Below are positions 38,201-46,556 of a stretch of DNA of 64,000 nucleotides, one piece after another (the first letter of the stretch is position 1; each line of letters opens with the position of its first letter). The position numbers were made by a program, and so were the translations under genes. The notes under the pieces are model-generated. The model saw nothing but the letters and a program-made list of their open reading frames with translations, ran no database searches and was not told the origin of the DNA. Source of the DNA: Xanthomonas sp. (GTDB lineage: Bacteria; Pseudomonadota; Gammaproteobacteria; Xanthomonadales; Xanthomonadaceae); contig NZ_JAFIWC010000002.1 in assembly GCF_017163755.1 (NCBI RefSeq), forward strand, positions 149,559-213,558. Direction: 5' to 3'.

Positions 38201-39967
38201 GCCGCCGGTGCAGGCCTGGTTCTGCAGGTTGCCGGCCGCGCGCGCGCGGGTCAGCAGCTGCAGGATCGGCGCATTGGCGTTCACCGCCAGCGGCAGCGAC
38301 CCGGCGTTCAGGTCGCAGGTCACCGTCTGGTTGCCGCCCGGCGCGTAGGCCGCGTTCACCACGCAGGTCCAGTTGCCGGCGGCGAAGCCGACGCCGGGCA
38401 CGGCGACGCTGCCGTCGCTGGCCAGCAGTTCCTCGCCCTGCGCCAGCACGTCGACCGCCTGCACCTGGCCGGTGGCCGGACGCGGGCCCAGGTTGGCCAC
38501 CTGCATGCGGCTGGTCATGCGGCTGTCGGCATCGCTGCCGACGCCGCTCCACACCGCCACCAGGGCCGGGGCCTTGGTCTTGGCCATCGACAGGTCGGCG
38601 CCGTCGGCGAGCACGCTGAAGGTGACGCTGCCGGTGTTGTTGTCGGTGCCCAGCGTCGGGCCGTTCGGATCGGGCGTGTCGGCGCTGACGGTGGCGCTGT
38701 TGGTGACGCTACCGCTGCTGTTGGTGCCGCTGGCCGGCACCGTCGCCACGATGGTGAAGTCGGCGGTGGCGCCGTTGGCCAGGCTGCCGGCGAGCGAACA
38801 GGTGCGGCTGGTGTCGCCGCCGCTGTTGCTGCAGGTCCAGCCGGCCGGGGCGGTGCCGCCGGTGATCACGAAGCCGGTCGGCAGCGCGTCGGTGAAGCGC
38901 GGGTTGACCGCGGCGCTGGGGCCTTCGTTGCGGATCTGCAGGTTGAAGGTGACCGGCTGGCCGGACACCGCCGGCGCCGGCGTGGCGGACTTGCTGATGG
39001 TCAGGTCGGCACCGGCGGACACGGCGGTGGTGACGCTGGCGCTGTTGTCGCCCGGGTTCGGGTCCGGGCTGGGGCCGGCGTTGACCACGGCGCTGTTGAC
39101 CAGGTTGCCGCTGCCGGCGTTGACCTTGGCGCGGAAGCTGAACGTGGCGCTGGCGCCCACCGCCAGCGAACCGGCGTGGGTGGCGGTCATCGTGCCGCTG
39201 TTGAGGGTCCAGCCGCTGCCGGCGAAGCTGCCCGGCACCAGGGTGACCGCGGCCGGCAGGCTGTCGACCACGTTGAAGTTGGCCGACGCGCTGGGGCCGG
39301 CGTTGCGCACGGTGAGGGTGTAGGTGACTTCCGAACCGCCGACCACCGGGTTGGGGGTGGCGGTCTTCTCCAGGCTCAGGTCGCCCGCGGCGACCAGGGT
39401 GGTGTCCTCGGTGCGGCGGTTGTTGGCGGTGTTGGTGTCGGCGCCGAAGAACGGATCGTTGCTGCTGAGGCTGGCGATCGGGGTGGTGGCGGCCGGCACC
39501 GCGTCGGCGAAGCCGATCGCGCCGACCAGGCTGAAGGTGCCCGGCGCCACGCCGGTGGTGCGCACGCGCAGCGCCAGCGACACCGGCGCGCCGTTGGAGG
39601 AGAAGGTACCGACCAGGGTGCCGATGTTGCACACCAGCCGCGTCGACACGCCGCTGTCGGCGGCGCAGCCGGCGGGCAGCGGGGCGGCGGCGATGGCGCC
39701 GTTGGGCAGGTCGAAGATCGCGACCGCGTTGGTGACCGTGTCGGCCGCACCGTTCTCGACGGTGACGTTGTAGACCACGTCGCCGCCGGCCGGCGTCGGG
39801 TCGTAGCCGGTATCGGACAGGTCGGTCATCTGCAGGTCGGCCGCCAGCGCCCAGCCGGGCACGCCGGTCAGACCCAGCAGGATCGTCAGCAGACGCAGCC
39901 AGCGCGGCGCACGCGCACCCTCGACAACGCCGCGGGCAACGCCCGCGCGCTCGTTATACGGTTCCAT
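32240..39967 (-). CDS. Giant exported DUF11/SdrD-B repeat protein
   Basis: The 2575-residue protein has a long-n-region signal peptide (cleavage near WALA-AD, about 43) followed by tandem beta-domains. DUF11-like repeats start near residues 196, 319, 457, 625, 779, 962 and 1132 with signatures such as ADLSLEKTATPNP and ADLTISKSATPAP. SdrD-B/Cna-B-like repeats start near 1299, 1431, 1569 and 1687, with DRDNDGTIDSSETG-type calcium-binding-like loops, then further DUF11 and SdrD-like units to about 2250-2400. The last SdrD-like unit (about 2405) is cysteine-containing, CVLGKVFVDCNVN, and a Pro-rich tail follows. No LPXTG, autotransporter barrel or T1SS signal is seen. The ATG at 39967 has GGGGAA upstream. 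It is the first gene of the operon with the barrel and OmpA proteins; a surface adhesin role is inferred. Confidence 0.85.
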   Translation of the reverse strand: MEPYNERAGVARGVVEGARAPRWLRLLTILLGLTGVPGWALAADLQMTDLSDTGYDPTPAGGDVVYNVTVENGAADTVTNAVAIFDLPNGAIAAAPLPAGCAADSGVSTRLVCNIGTLVGTFSSNGAPVSLALRVRTTGVAPGTFSLVGAIGFADAVPAATTPIASLSSNDPFFGADTNTANNRRTEDTTLVAAGDLSLEKTATPNPVVGGSEVTYTLTVRNAGPSASANFNVVDSLPAAVTLVPGSFAGSGWTLNSGTMTATHAGSLAVGASATFSFRAKVNAGSGNLVNSAVVNAGPSPDPNPGDNSASVTTAVSAGADLTISKSATPAPAVSGQPVTFNLQIRNEGPSAAVNPRFTDALPTGFVITGGTAPAGWTCSNSGGDTSRTCSLAGSLANGATADFTIVATVPASGTNSSGSVTNSATVSADTPDPNGPTLGTDNNTGSVTFSVLADGADLSMAKTKAPALVAVWSGVGSDADSRMTSRMQVANLGPRPATGQVQAVDVLAQGEELLASDGSVAVPGVGFAAGNWTCVVNAAYAPGGNQTVTCDLNAGSLPLAVNANAPILQLLTRARAAGNLQNQACTGGSGGSLEPLTGNGVDRDPVTSNDCSGAGTRTTDERVDLSISKRTNGVGDADNVLAANENTLTYTLGVSNSGPDGTAGVVVNDTIPGFVAGRTTISVAAPAGWSCPVNGASVVCNSGATVLASGGSASIVITVTRALFDSVGQGSTTCGGSTVSGAFCNTAGVGIDAAVAGSVGEIDGSNNQASDWVRIERVANVRTTAKNITSGTPGRAGVNTTYVMSYLNDGPSTVPGVVFRDVFTLPANDAGFVLVSAQRTGGGTATCTATAGAGVTATATAGGTSYANTSGSPATVTVQCARLTMNNQQTESLTVVIRPNVDAGNTARQFDNLADFFLDLDGDGDADAVRGTDANGSFDFNTVETAADDQRSASLPFESGSVELITNKVDTGFTGGVDPLGYDATNPTANLITYRVTVRNSGPSVATDVRIVDTLTPLPGRTLTFIGASATPTGSYDLAACAITGGSNPTVGAALQLNCPMPGVGFGGGNVSGVVAAGQTSTLYLRYRYDTAPGASGDTVANIAVASSAEADTNTANNSASQETTIRASADMGVSKHVIAQAPAADPDVALPADIGSVGLRQPFFYVIDAINNGPGASLSRDRGGSSPLNGTGTVVGDVLPAGLVVVGAITWQKVGDVPPGGGGEVPNGTGSCSANGSNVTCALGDVTVGGRVRIVIPARWDTYPGAAAVNNTATVSTEQIDRVPSNNTSTVPLLVTRASLAGTVFEDRDRSAGNGGVRQGGEPALAGVTVTLSGTDAYGNAVSATTVTDANGQYRFENLPAAGAAGYTLTQTQPNGYANGPVAPPTGGADAPSLGGTYAIGTPNSSYTAIPVGANDQGLRYDFPEVRQPSLSGYVYVDLDFNNQRSAGTDPAIVGASIELLDALTGAVLATTVTDGNGQYRFEQLDPTVLYTLREVLPSGAYSNRPTAVNPGLIGGAACAPGNCVAGTGVTAPGGADAASTDRISRIDLGAGQDGTVFNFGENPSGSSISGRVWLDRDNDGTIDSSETGLGGVTVVLTGTDQNGAAVNLTTTTAADGQYAFTGLLPGNYTVTEPTQPADTLNGLTVPGDRGGTATPPTTTPSAISTIALGANQQAVGYDFGEIPAASIAGRVYYDNNDNGVIDSDETGIAGVPMQLTGTDDLGRPVSVNIVTEADGRYRFPELRPGTYTVTEPQQPADTTNGITTAGTVDGVSRGTATARTTVPSAIATIVLADGAQSIDNNFGEIADTPDLVVSKVAEPTRFTVNNGARYTISVRNIGPRPTTGAYQVEDRLPPGVTLAATPTGTGWTCTGAAGADRFSCSSSQVLASGATASERIVAQVAVAAAAATGAPINNAVLVEGGGEDAAHRPSPAERGAFEGDVGQLPVCDPAITQNACRLPSQVQLAASVSGTVWFDVGNDDTLLDGGDRRLQNWIVELVDPTSGQVVKTTLSAADGSYRFGDVIPGQKWHIRFRDPSSGVIWAFPVSGETASGAAAPCAADTAISNGSASSCRVSDGGISQLEVVLKAGENLPQQSLPVDPSGVVYDAVTRDPVPGAIVTLAPVGVCAGYDPATSLLNTAAGGYRIEGNAVSMTVGSDGYYQFLFGPAAPARCEFELTVTPPGGYVFVSTLIPAEGSSLSPPGAVGSNYQVQPNALAPTGPVGTATQYYLRLFAGSATAGIVHNHIPLDTAVATGLAISKTGDRQTAEIGDTVMYTLTVRQTAGNALASVDIVDRLPRGFTYIAGTARANGRAVAEPAGAPGPQLGFAVGPIQVGAQIVLTYRVRVGVGSQQGDGINRAQAFGCSIAGGCVDPVSLQPRGGALPSNQAQYRVRVTGGVFTEEGCVLGKVFVDCNVNHVQDPEEIGIPGVRMYFEDGTWMISDSEGKYSYCGLPPQSHTLKVDASTLPVGSRLTTSSNRNLGDADSLFIDLKNGELHRADFVEGSCSNPVLEQVKARRTQGEVRAPETEPGHAPLRFESKPLRAPQQATDSAKQRPIVDPRPTTPAAPAAEVQP

Positions 39968-40738
39968 GTATTTCCCCAATTCAGCACCGATGCGGCGCCT
40001 GGGGATCACGTAGTTCGCGACGCCACTGGCGCCACGCTCCCCTACGTGCTCTCTCCCCCGGCTACCGCCGAACCGCCCCGTGCCGGCCACGAAAGTGGCG
40101 CAGCGGGAGCGGCGCGCGGATTGTGGGTAGGCGCTGCGGGGATGTCAGTGCCGCCGGCTCTCGCTCGCTCTCGCTCGCTCACCGAGACGGCGGAGGAGCC
40201 GCGCCGCGGCGGCTGGCGATGCATTCCCAGGCGGGGCAAGGCGCGGCGGGTCGGGCAGCCAGATGCGCTGCCGGTGCATGGCCGGACACCCGGTCGGCCT
40301 GCTGCGAGCGGGCTTCTGGATAGCACGAAGCGAGGCAATGCGGCATGAAGGCATGCGTGGCGGACGTCTTGGCCGCACGGGCCGCGGCCATCGTCAACCT
40401 TCGGTATCGCGCGAACGCGCCAGCGCCGTGGGGGGCTGCGCCGGCAGGTGCCCGACAAGATGTCTACCAGACGCACCGGCCCGTAGCGGCAACGACGTCG
40501 CCGCATCCGTCGCATCACGTCGCGCGGCGCCAAGGAGCCCGCCGATCTCCCCGGTCCGGCGACGGACTTCCCTCTGCCAGGGGGCAGCGGTCGCTTCGCG
40601 CAGGAGCGCATTCCTACGTCGACCCAGCTCCCGGTATCGCCGCGTCGCGAAGGCGGCGCTTCGGCAACACCCGGCCGCGCTTGTCGAACGCGTCGCCGAA
40701 CAGGACGCCGTGGATGAGTCCGCGTCGGCGACGCGGAT
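39968..40738. other. 771-nt gene-free region upstream of the giant operon
   Basis: No gene is supported on either strand. The region is GC-rich and holds a tandem 10-base repeat TCGCTCGCTC (40161-40180). It must contain the promoter of the giant operon, whose ribosome-binding site GGGGAA lies at its left end. Its length, unusual for this window, allows a long leader or regulatory RNA, but I see no recognisable one. Confidence 0.5.
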
Positions 40739-41560
40739 TCACTCGGCGCCGGCCACCAGCAGGTAACCGCTGCCGCGCAGCGCCCGCACCGGCAACGGCT
40801 GCCCACAAGCGCCGGATACGCGCGTGCGCAACCGGTGCACCAGCGTTTCCAGCCGGTGCGGATCGAAATCCCAGGGCTGGTCGGTGAGCGCGGCGATCAG
40901 CGTTTCCCGGTCCACCGGCGTGCCGGCCGCGGCGAACAACGGGCGCAGGAAGCCGCGTTCGGACTCGGTCAGCGCCAGCGACGCGCCGCCGGGCGACTGC
41001 AACGTCCAGCCATCGTCGGCCAGGCGCCAGCGCGCGGCCGGCGTGGCTGGCGTGGCCGCCGCCGGGGCGGCCGTGACGGTCGCCGCCGGGGCCAGGCGCC
41101 GGCGCAGGCTCTGCAACGCGGCCGCGAGCACCGCCGGGTCCAACGGCTTGACCAGGTACAGGTCCGCGCCCTGGTGCAGGCCGTGCGCCATGTCGCCGGC
41201 GCCGCCGCGGCCGGTCAGCATCACGATGCCGACCCGCGCGATCTGGCGCAGGTGCCGCGCCACCGTGTACCCGTTCTCGCCGGGCAGCCCGACGTCGAGC
41301 ACCACCATGTCGCAAGGGTGCACCGACAGATGCCGGTACAGCGCTTCGGCGCTGTCCAGCCCGTGGACCTGCGCGCCGCGGAAGCCGAGCTCGTCGACGA
41401 TGATGTCGCGCATCTCGGCATCGTCTTCCACCACCACGACCGTCAAGCCGGCCAGCGACGTGGCGTCCGGCGCCGCTGCCGCGGCGTCCGCCTTGCCCTG
41501 TGCATCAACCACTGCGCGTCTCTCTCCCGATGATGCGGCGGAAATGCTAACACGTGTCAT
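40739..41560 (-). CDS. OmpR/PhoB-type response regulator
   Basis: The 273-residue protein has a 35-residue Ala-rich N-terminal extension, a receiver domain (about 40-155; acidic pocket EDD at 45-47, phosphoacceptor Asp89 in MVVLDVGLPG, Lys in YLVKPLDP), an Ala/Pro linker, and a C-terminal winged-helix domain (about 178-270) ending RLRTRVSGACG and ALRGSGYLLV. It is a DNA-binding two-component regulator. No kinase is adjacent. It is the nearest upstream gene on the same strand as the giant operon, so control of that operon is possible but unproven. The ATG lies within the palindrome ACACGTGT and its neighbourhood, with no clear ribosome-binding sequence. Confidence 0.87.
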   Translation of the reverse strand: MTRVSISAASSGERRAVVDAQGKADAAAAAPDATSLAGLTVVVVEDDAEMRDIIVDELGFRGAQVHGLDSAEALYRHLSVHPCDMVVLDVGLPGENGYTVARHLRQIARVGIVMLTGRGGAGDMAHGLHQGADLYLVKPLDPAVLAAALQSLRRRLAPAATVTAAPAAATPATPAARWRLADDGWTLQSPGGASLALTESERGFLRPLFAAAGTPVDRETLIAALTDQPWDFDPHRLETLVHRLRTRVSGACGQPLPVRALRGSGYLLVAGAE

Positions 41561-41755
41561 TTGCGCGCTTGCCGCGTTAGGGGCGCATGACAGGAGCGTT
41601 CGGACCGCGTTCGAATCGGCGACGCAGGCTGCAGCTCTGCGCGGCGAGCGTGCATTTCGACGCCATCGACGCCATCGACGTTATCGGCTCAGAGCGTCAG
41701 CGCATCGATTGGCGGCTTCTTCCGATCGCGTTCGCGGTGTCGCGCAAGCGCCGGC

Positions 41756-44155
41756 TCAGCCTGGCGGCAGCAACACCTGCACGCGATAGCGGCGGCCAGG
41801 CTCGATGCCGCCGATCCGCGGCGCCGGCAGCACGACGCCGTCCACGCTCACGCGCGTGGCGGTGCACGCGGCGTCGCGCCGCATCTGCACCTCGAACAGC
41901 GCGCCGCGGAAGCGCCGCTGCACCTGCGCCTGCGCCCAGTGCGACGGCAGCTGCGGCTGCACGCGCAACGCATCGCCCTCGCCCTTCAGCCCGAACAGGC
42001 CTTCCAGCAGGCAGCGGTACAGCCATGCCGCGGTGCCGGTGTTGAACAGCTGGCTGGAACGCCCGGCGGTGCGCGGCAGTTCGCGCCACGCGCCGCGGTA
42101 GTAGTTGGGCACGAACACCGGCAGCTGGCCGCGCTGCAGGTAGTCGGCCGGGTCCGGCCCCGGGATCATCGCGCGCAGCACGCGCCAGGCGCGGTCGGCG
42201 TCGCCGATCGCGTACAGGCTGTACAGGTAGAACGCGGCGGCATGGTTGTAGACCGAGCCGTTTTCCGCCGAGCCCGGATGCTTCTGGGTCAGCCGGCCGA
42301 CGTCCTCGCGCATCGCGGTGTACGGCGGCGCCAGCATCGTCGGCCCGTACGGCGTGTCCAGCTGCGCGTCGATCGCCTGCAGCATGCGCTCGCGCTGCGC
42401 CGCGTCGGCGGTGCCGGCCAGCATCGCCCAACTCTGCGGATTGAGGTAGATGCGGCCTTCGGCATCGTCCTTGACCCCGAACGCCACCCCGTCGTCGGTG
42501 ATGCCGCGCGCGTACCAGTCGCCGTCCCACAGCTGGCGGTTGACCGCGGCGTTGACCTCGGCCGCGCCGGCGCGGAATTCGGCCACCGGCGCGGTCCTGC
42601 CGTGGCGCTCGCAGATCGACGCCCACAGCTGCAGCGCATACGCGGTGGCCACCGACAGCCAGCCGGACACGCCGCGGCCCTGGTAGCCCACCATGTTCAT
42701 CGGATCGCACCAGTCGCCTTGCGCGATATAGCTCAGGCCACGCGCGTCGCGCGCGGCCAGCAGCCAGCGCATCGCCGCATCCAGGCGCTCGGCGACGCTG
42801 GCGCTGCGCCCGTCTTCGCCGCGCACCGGCGCGTCCAGCAGCGCCGCATCGCCGGTCTCGTCCAGGTACGCCGACAGGAACACCGGCAGCCACACGCAGT
42901 GGTCGGTGTGCGGCACCTGGTTGATGTACTTCAGTTCCGCGCCTTCGACCAGCAGGATGCCGTCGGGCATCGCGCCGCTGGCTTCCTGCTGCGACAGCGC
43001 GCGCAGCAGCGCCGCACGCGCCGCACGCGGCTGCAGGAAGCTCATGCCCATGTGGTCCTGCAGGTAGTTGCGGGTCTGCGGGTCGGTGGTCAGGCGGTTG
43101 ACGTCGCCGTGGTAGAACACCTGCCGCGGCAGCCAGTGGTTGACCAGGTTGTCCAGGCCCGGGTCGGGCGTGGCGATGTGCAGGCAGCCGCGCGCGTCGG
43201 CCAGGTAGTCGGCGTAGTCCGCGGCGGCCTGCGCGAAGCCGGCGGCGGACAGGTAGCGCTGCCGCAACGCGCCGATCTCCGCGTCGTCGCGCGCCGGGCC
43301 GAACAGGAAGCGCAGGCACTCGTGCTGTTCCGGCGCCAGCGCCAGGCGGTACTGCAGCGCGGCGGTCGGGGTTTCGTAGCGCGCGTCGCTGCCGCCGAGC
43401 TGCGCCTGCCGCAGCGCCGAGGGCGCGTGCAGCCCGCCCTCGCCTTCGAACGCCGACTGGCGCGCGTCCCAGGCGTCGGGCGCGCGTTCGTGCAGCAGGA
43501 AGGTGCGGTCCTTGAACTCGCGATTGCGGAAGTAGTCCTCCACCTTCTGGTACGGGGTGACGCTGCTGCAGACGATGCCGCCCAGGTCGGCGCGGTACTC
43601 GCCGTTCTGGTGCATCCACGACATGTAGCCCACCGGGAAGTACGCGTACACGCTGATCCGGCGCGCGCGGCCGCTGAGGTTGCGCACCTGGCACTGCCAC
43701 AGTTCCACGCAGTCGTCGACCGGCAGCTGCAGGCGCAGTTCCACTTCGATGCCGTCGTAGGCCGCGCACCAGGCGATGTCGCGCTTGCCCACCGAGAAAC
43801 GGAACCGCTGCGGGGTCGCGCGCACCGGCTCGTACGGAACCGAATACAGCGCGCCGCTGTCCTCGTCCTTCAGATAGACGAAGCGCCCCGGATGGTGCGC
43901 GTAGTACGGCTGCTCCGGCTGCATGAAGGTCCTGGCCTCCAGGTTCGGCGCATGCGCGTACTTGGCCGGCTCCGGCTGCATGAACTGCGCGGTGGCGTAG
44001 CCGCGGCAGGTCACCTGGATCATCATCCGCCGGTTCCACAGGAAGCCGCCGGCGCTCGGCATCGCGGTCGGGCTGTACAGGTCGTAGCGCTCGCCGTGGT
44101 CGGTCGGGGACAGCAGATCCATCGTGTCGCTCGTATCGGTCGTGGTGGTGGTCAT
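41756..44155 (-). CDS. GH94 phosphorylase, probably cellobionic acid phosphorylase
   Basis: The 799-residue glycoside phosphorylase has the GH94/GT36 layout: an N-terminal beta-sandwich ([20 protein letters not shown]), a helical linker, an (alpha/alpha)6 barrel with the general-acid Asp in [11 protein letters not shown] near 483, and phosphate-site residues around [13 protein letters not shown]. The characterised X. campestris enzyme XCC4077 cleaves cellobionic acid with phosphate to glucose-1-phosphate and gluconate. The GDWCDPMN form and the adjacent gluconokinase favour that activity over cellobiose phosphorolysis. Its ATG overlaps the symporter stop by 4 bases. There is no signal peptide, so it is cytoplasmic. 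Confidence 0.82.
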   Translation of the reverse strand: MTTTTTDTSDTMDLLSPTDHGERYDLYSPTAMPSAGGFLWNRRMMIQVTCRGYATAQFMQPEPAKYAHAPNLEARTFMQPEQPYYAHHPGRFVYLKDEDSGALYSVPYEPVRATPQRFRFSVGKRDIAWCAAYDGIEVELRLQLPVDDCVELWQCQVRNLSGRARRISVYAYFPVGYMSWMHQNGEYRADLGGIVCSSVTPYQKVEDYFRNREFKDRTFLLHERAPDAWDARQSAFEGEGGLHAPSALRQAQLGGSDARYETPTAALQYRLALAPEQHECLRFLFGPARDDAEIGALRQRYLSAAGFAQAAADYADYLADARGCLHIATPDPGLDNLVNHWLPRQVFYHGDVNRLTTDPQTRNYLQDHMGMSFLQPRAARAALLRALSQQEASGAMPDGILLVEGAELKYINQVPHTDHCVWLPVFLSAYLDETGDAALLDAPVRGEDGRSASVAERLDAAMRWLLAARDARGLSYIAQGDWCDPMNMVGYQGRGVSGWLSVATAYALQLWASICERHGRTAPVAEFRAGAAEVNAAVNRQLWDGDWYARGITDDGVAFGVKDDAEGRIYLNPQSWAMLAGTADAAQRERMLQAIDAQLDTPYGPTMLAPPYTAMREDVGRLTQKHPGSAENGSVYNHAAAFYLYSLYAIGDADRAWRVLRAMIPGPDPADYLQRGQLPVFVPNYYRGAWRELPRTAGRSSQLFNTGTAAWLYRCLLEGLFGLKGEGDALRVQPQLPSHWAQAQVQRRFRGALFEVQMRRDAACTATRVSVDGVVLPAPRIGGIEPGRRYRVQVLLPPG

Positions 44156-45537
44156 GGCGCCGTCTCGCGCGCGGCCTGCTTGCGCGCGTCCAGCTCCTGC
44201 TGGATCTGCACCAGCATCGCGTCGCTGAGCGGATAGAAGCGCATCGTCCACGCCGCCAGCAGCGCGACCAGGCCGGGGATCACCGTCAACAGCAGCACGA
44301 TGCCCAGCTGCGAGGCGTCGCTCTGCGCCTGGTTGGCGACATAGCCCATGCCCGCCAGCATCCAGGCGATGCAGGCCGAGGCCAGCGCGCCGCCTAGCTT
44401 CTGCGAGAACGTGGCCGCCGAGAACGTCATCGCGGTGGCGCGGCGCCCGCTCTTCCATTCGGTGTAGTCGGCCGTGTCGGCGTACATCGAGAACGCCAGC
44501 GGCGACTTCGGCCCCAGCGCCAGGCCGATCAGGATGTTCATCGCGAACAGCGCCCAAATCGCCTCGCGCGGGATCAGGAACATCGCGCAGCTGAGCACGC
44601 CGACGATCGCCATCAGCGCCATCATCAGCCGCCGCTTGTCGAACCGGCGCGTGAGCAGCGGCGTAGCCGCCGCGCCCACCGCCAGCGCCACCGAATAACT
44701 GCCCAGGAACCAGCCGGTCAGCTCGGGACGGCCGATGTAGTACTTGAAGTAGTACACGCCGGCGCCGCCGCGCATCACGATGCTGACCATGATGATCAGC
44801 GCCAGCACGAACAGCACCCGCCACGGCGGGTTGCGCAGCAGGTCGGCGATGTCCTGCAGCACCGGCGAGCGCTGCTGCGGCAACGGCTGCACCCGCTCGC
44901 GGGTGGTGGCGAAGACGGTCACGAACAGCACGACCGCGACCACGCCATAGACCATCATCGTGCGCTGCCAGCCCAGCGCGTCGTCGCCGCCGCCGAACCA
45001 GCGCACCATGTCCAGCGTGGCGTAGTTGACCAGGGTGGTGCCGGCGAAGGCGGCGATGAAGCGGAAACTGATCAGCGTGGTGCGTTGCTGGCTGTCGGAG
45101 GTGATCACCCCGGACAGCGCCGAGTACGGGATGCTGATCACCGTGTACATCAGCATCAGCAGCATGAACGTCGCGTACGCCCAGAGCAGGCGCCCATCCT
45201 GGTCCAGCGCCGGCGTGGTATAGGCCAGCACCCCGGACACCGCCATCGGTACCGCGGCGAACAACAGATAGGGACGGAACTTGCCCCATCGCGAGCGCGT
45301 ACGGTCGGCGATCGCCCCCATCACCGGATCGGTGATCGCGTCGACCACCTTGGTCAGCAGGATCATCGTGCCTACCGCCGCGGCCGGCAGGCCCATGGTG
45401 TCGGTGTAGAAGATCAGCAGGAACGCGGAGATGTTGGCCCAGTAGAAATTGAAGCCCATGTCGCCGATGCCGTAGCCGAACTTTTCCTTCCAGCGCAGTG
45501 GCGCGTCGGCACGCGGCGGGGATGTCGGTGGCGGCAT
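44152..45537 (-). CDS. GPH-family sugar:cation symporter
   Basis: The 461-residue inner-membrane protein has twelve predicted helices and the glycoside-pentoside-hexuronide signature: [34 protein letters not shown] and [11 protein letters not shown] in the first half. It would import the disaccharide acid used by the downstream phosphorylase, to which it is coupled by a 4-base overlap. The ATG at 45537 is preferred to upstream ATGs because AGGAACC precedes it and it starts next to the conserved first helix. The substrate, cellobionate, is inferred from context only. Confidence 0.86.
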   Translation of the reverse strand: MPPPTSPPRADAPLRWKEKFGYGIGDMGFNFYWANISAFLLIFYTDTMGLPAAAVGTMILLTKVVDAITDPVMGAIADRTRSRWGKFRPYLLFAAVPMAVSGVLAYTTPALDQDGRLLWAYATFMLLMLMYTVISIPYSALSGVITSDSQQRTTLISFRFIAAFAGTTLVNYATLDMVRWFGGGDDALGWQRTMMVYGVVAVVLFVTVFATTRERVQPLPQQRSPVLQDIADLLRNPPWRVLFVLALIIMVSIVMRGGAGVYYFKYYIGRPELTGWFLGSYSVALAVGAAATPLLTRRFDKRRLMMALMAIVGVLSCAMFLIPREAIWALFAMNILIGLALGPKSPLAFSMYADTADYTEWKSGRRATAMTFSAATFSQKLGGALASACIAWMLAGMGYVANQAQSDASQLGIVLLLTVIPGLVALLAAWTMRFYPLSDAMLVQIQQELDARKQAARETAP

Positions 45538-45688
45538 CGGCGGTTCCTGTGGGCAGTCGTGCGATGATTGAGCCATCGCAGCGTGGGCTGCGGCGGTATT
45601 GGCGCACGACGCTACACCACTGCCGCGCGCACCGCCAACGCCTGCCGCCGCGTCATGCCAAACCCGTCCCAAGGTATAACCGCACGTG
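45538..45688. promoter_or_regulatory. Divergent promoter region, symporter versus gluconokinase
   Basis: These 151 bases separate the divergent symporter-phosphorylase operon and gluconokinase. Both promoters must lie here, allowing co-regulation by one factor. I could not identify a convincing operator palindrome. Confidence 0.45.
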
Positions 45689-46249
45689 ATGGACGCAACG
45701 CCAGCAACCAACCTGCACACCGCCGAGGCCATCGTGGTGATGGGCGTCTCGGGCAGCGGCAAGACCAGCGTCGCCCAGGCGTTGGCGGCGCACTACGGCT
45801 ACCTGTTCCTGGACGCGGACGACTTCCACAGCGACGCGGCGCGCGCGCACATGGCCGGCGGGCAGCCGCTGACCGACGCGATGCGCGCGCCGTGGGTGGC
45901 GGCGCTGGCCGCGCAGCTGCGCGAACGCGTGGCCGACGGGCAGGCGCTGGTGCTGGCCTTCTCCGGCCTGCGCCGCGCGCACCGCCAGCAGCTGCGCGAC
46001 AGCGGCGTGCCGTTGCGCTTCGTGTTCCTGCACGCGGCCGCGCACGTCATCGCCCAGCGCCTGGCGCACCGCAGCGGTCACTTCATGCCGGTGAGCCTGC
46101 TCGACAGCCAGTTCGACACGCTGGAACTGCCGCTGGAAGAGCGCGACGTGATCTCGGTGGACGTGGACAAGCCGTTCGATGCGGTGGTCGCCGATGCGAT
46201 CGCGCAGCTCGATGCCGACGCCGGGGCGCGGTCACGCAGCTCGCCGTGA
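45689..46249 (+). CDS. gntK: Gluconokinase
   Basis: The 186-residue P-loop kinase phosphorylates gluconate to 6-phosphogluconate for the Entner-Doudoroff and pentose phosphate pathways. It has GVSGSGKTS at 19-27, the substrate motif FLDADDFHS and AHMAGGQPLTDAMRAPW, and a C-terminal HFMPVSLLDSQFDTLELP, all typical of GntK. The ATG at 45689 follows a GTG codon in the same frame; AAGG lies about 15 bases upstream. It is divergent from the phosphorylase operon and would consume the gluconate that operon releases. Confidence 0.94.
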   Translation: MDATPATNLHTAEAIVVMGVSGSGKTSVAQALAAHYGYLFLDADDFHSDAARAHMAGGQPLTDAMRAPWVAALAAQLRERVADGQALVLAFSGLRRAHRQQLRDSGVPLRFVFLHAAAHVIAQRLAHRSGHFMPVSLLDSQFDTLELPLEERDVISVDVDKPFDAVVADAIAQLDADAGARSRSSP

Positions 46250-46556
46250 ACGTGTCCGCGACGCACGGGCTTGATGCGGCCGGTTGCGACGCACGGGTAC
46301 GGGATGCGACGCGGTTGATACGCACACGTGCGCACGCCCCGCGCTCCAAGCCGCTGTTCGCTGCCCGCCATCGCGAGGCGTGAGGATTTCGACATGGCGC
46401 ATACAAAGAAGTCCGCGCCACGCCGGCCCTGGGCGACCGGCCGCCAGTGCGCCGGCGTGTCCTGAAATCCAGGCCGACCGCGTTATAGGTTGGGAAGGAC
46501 CGCATTGCCTGAGCCAGGCGCGCCGTTCCACCCGACCCGCCACCCGAAGGACCGAC
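46250..46556. other. Gene-free region
   Basis: No gene, repeat or strong terminator was recognised in these 307 bases. A GAAGG ribosome-binding sequence near 46545 belongs to the next gene. Confidence 0.5.

Noticed and set aside
33600..39400. Repeated DNA in the giant gene as a possible CRISPR array
   Set aside because: The repetition is at the protein-domain level with long, divergent units; there are no short identical repeats with uniform spacers.
32369..40348. Very long open frame on the plus strand antisense to the giant protein
   Set aside because: It is a shadow of the minus-strand gene created by strong GC3 bias; its Ala/Gly/Arg/His-rich translation has no domains, whereas the minus strand has clear repeats and signal peptide.
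40263..40766. Plus-strand frame in the region upstream of the giant operon
   Set aside because: No ribosome-binding site, Arg-rich translation and overlap with the response regulator end; no family resemblance.
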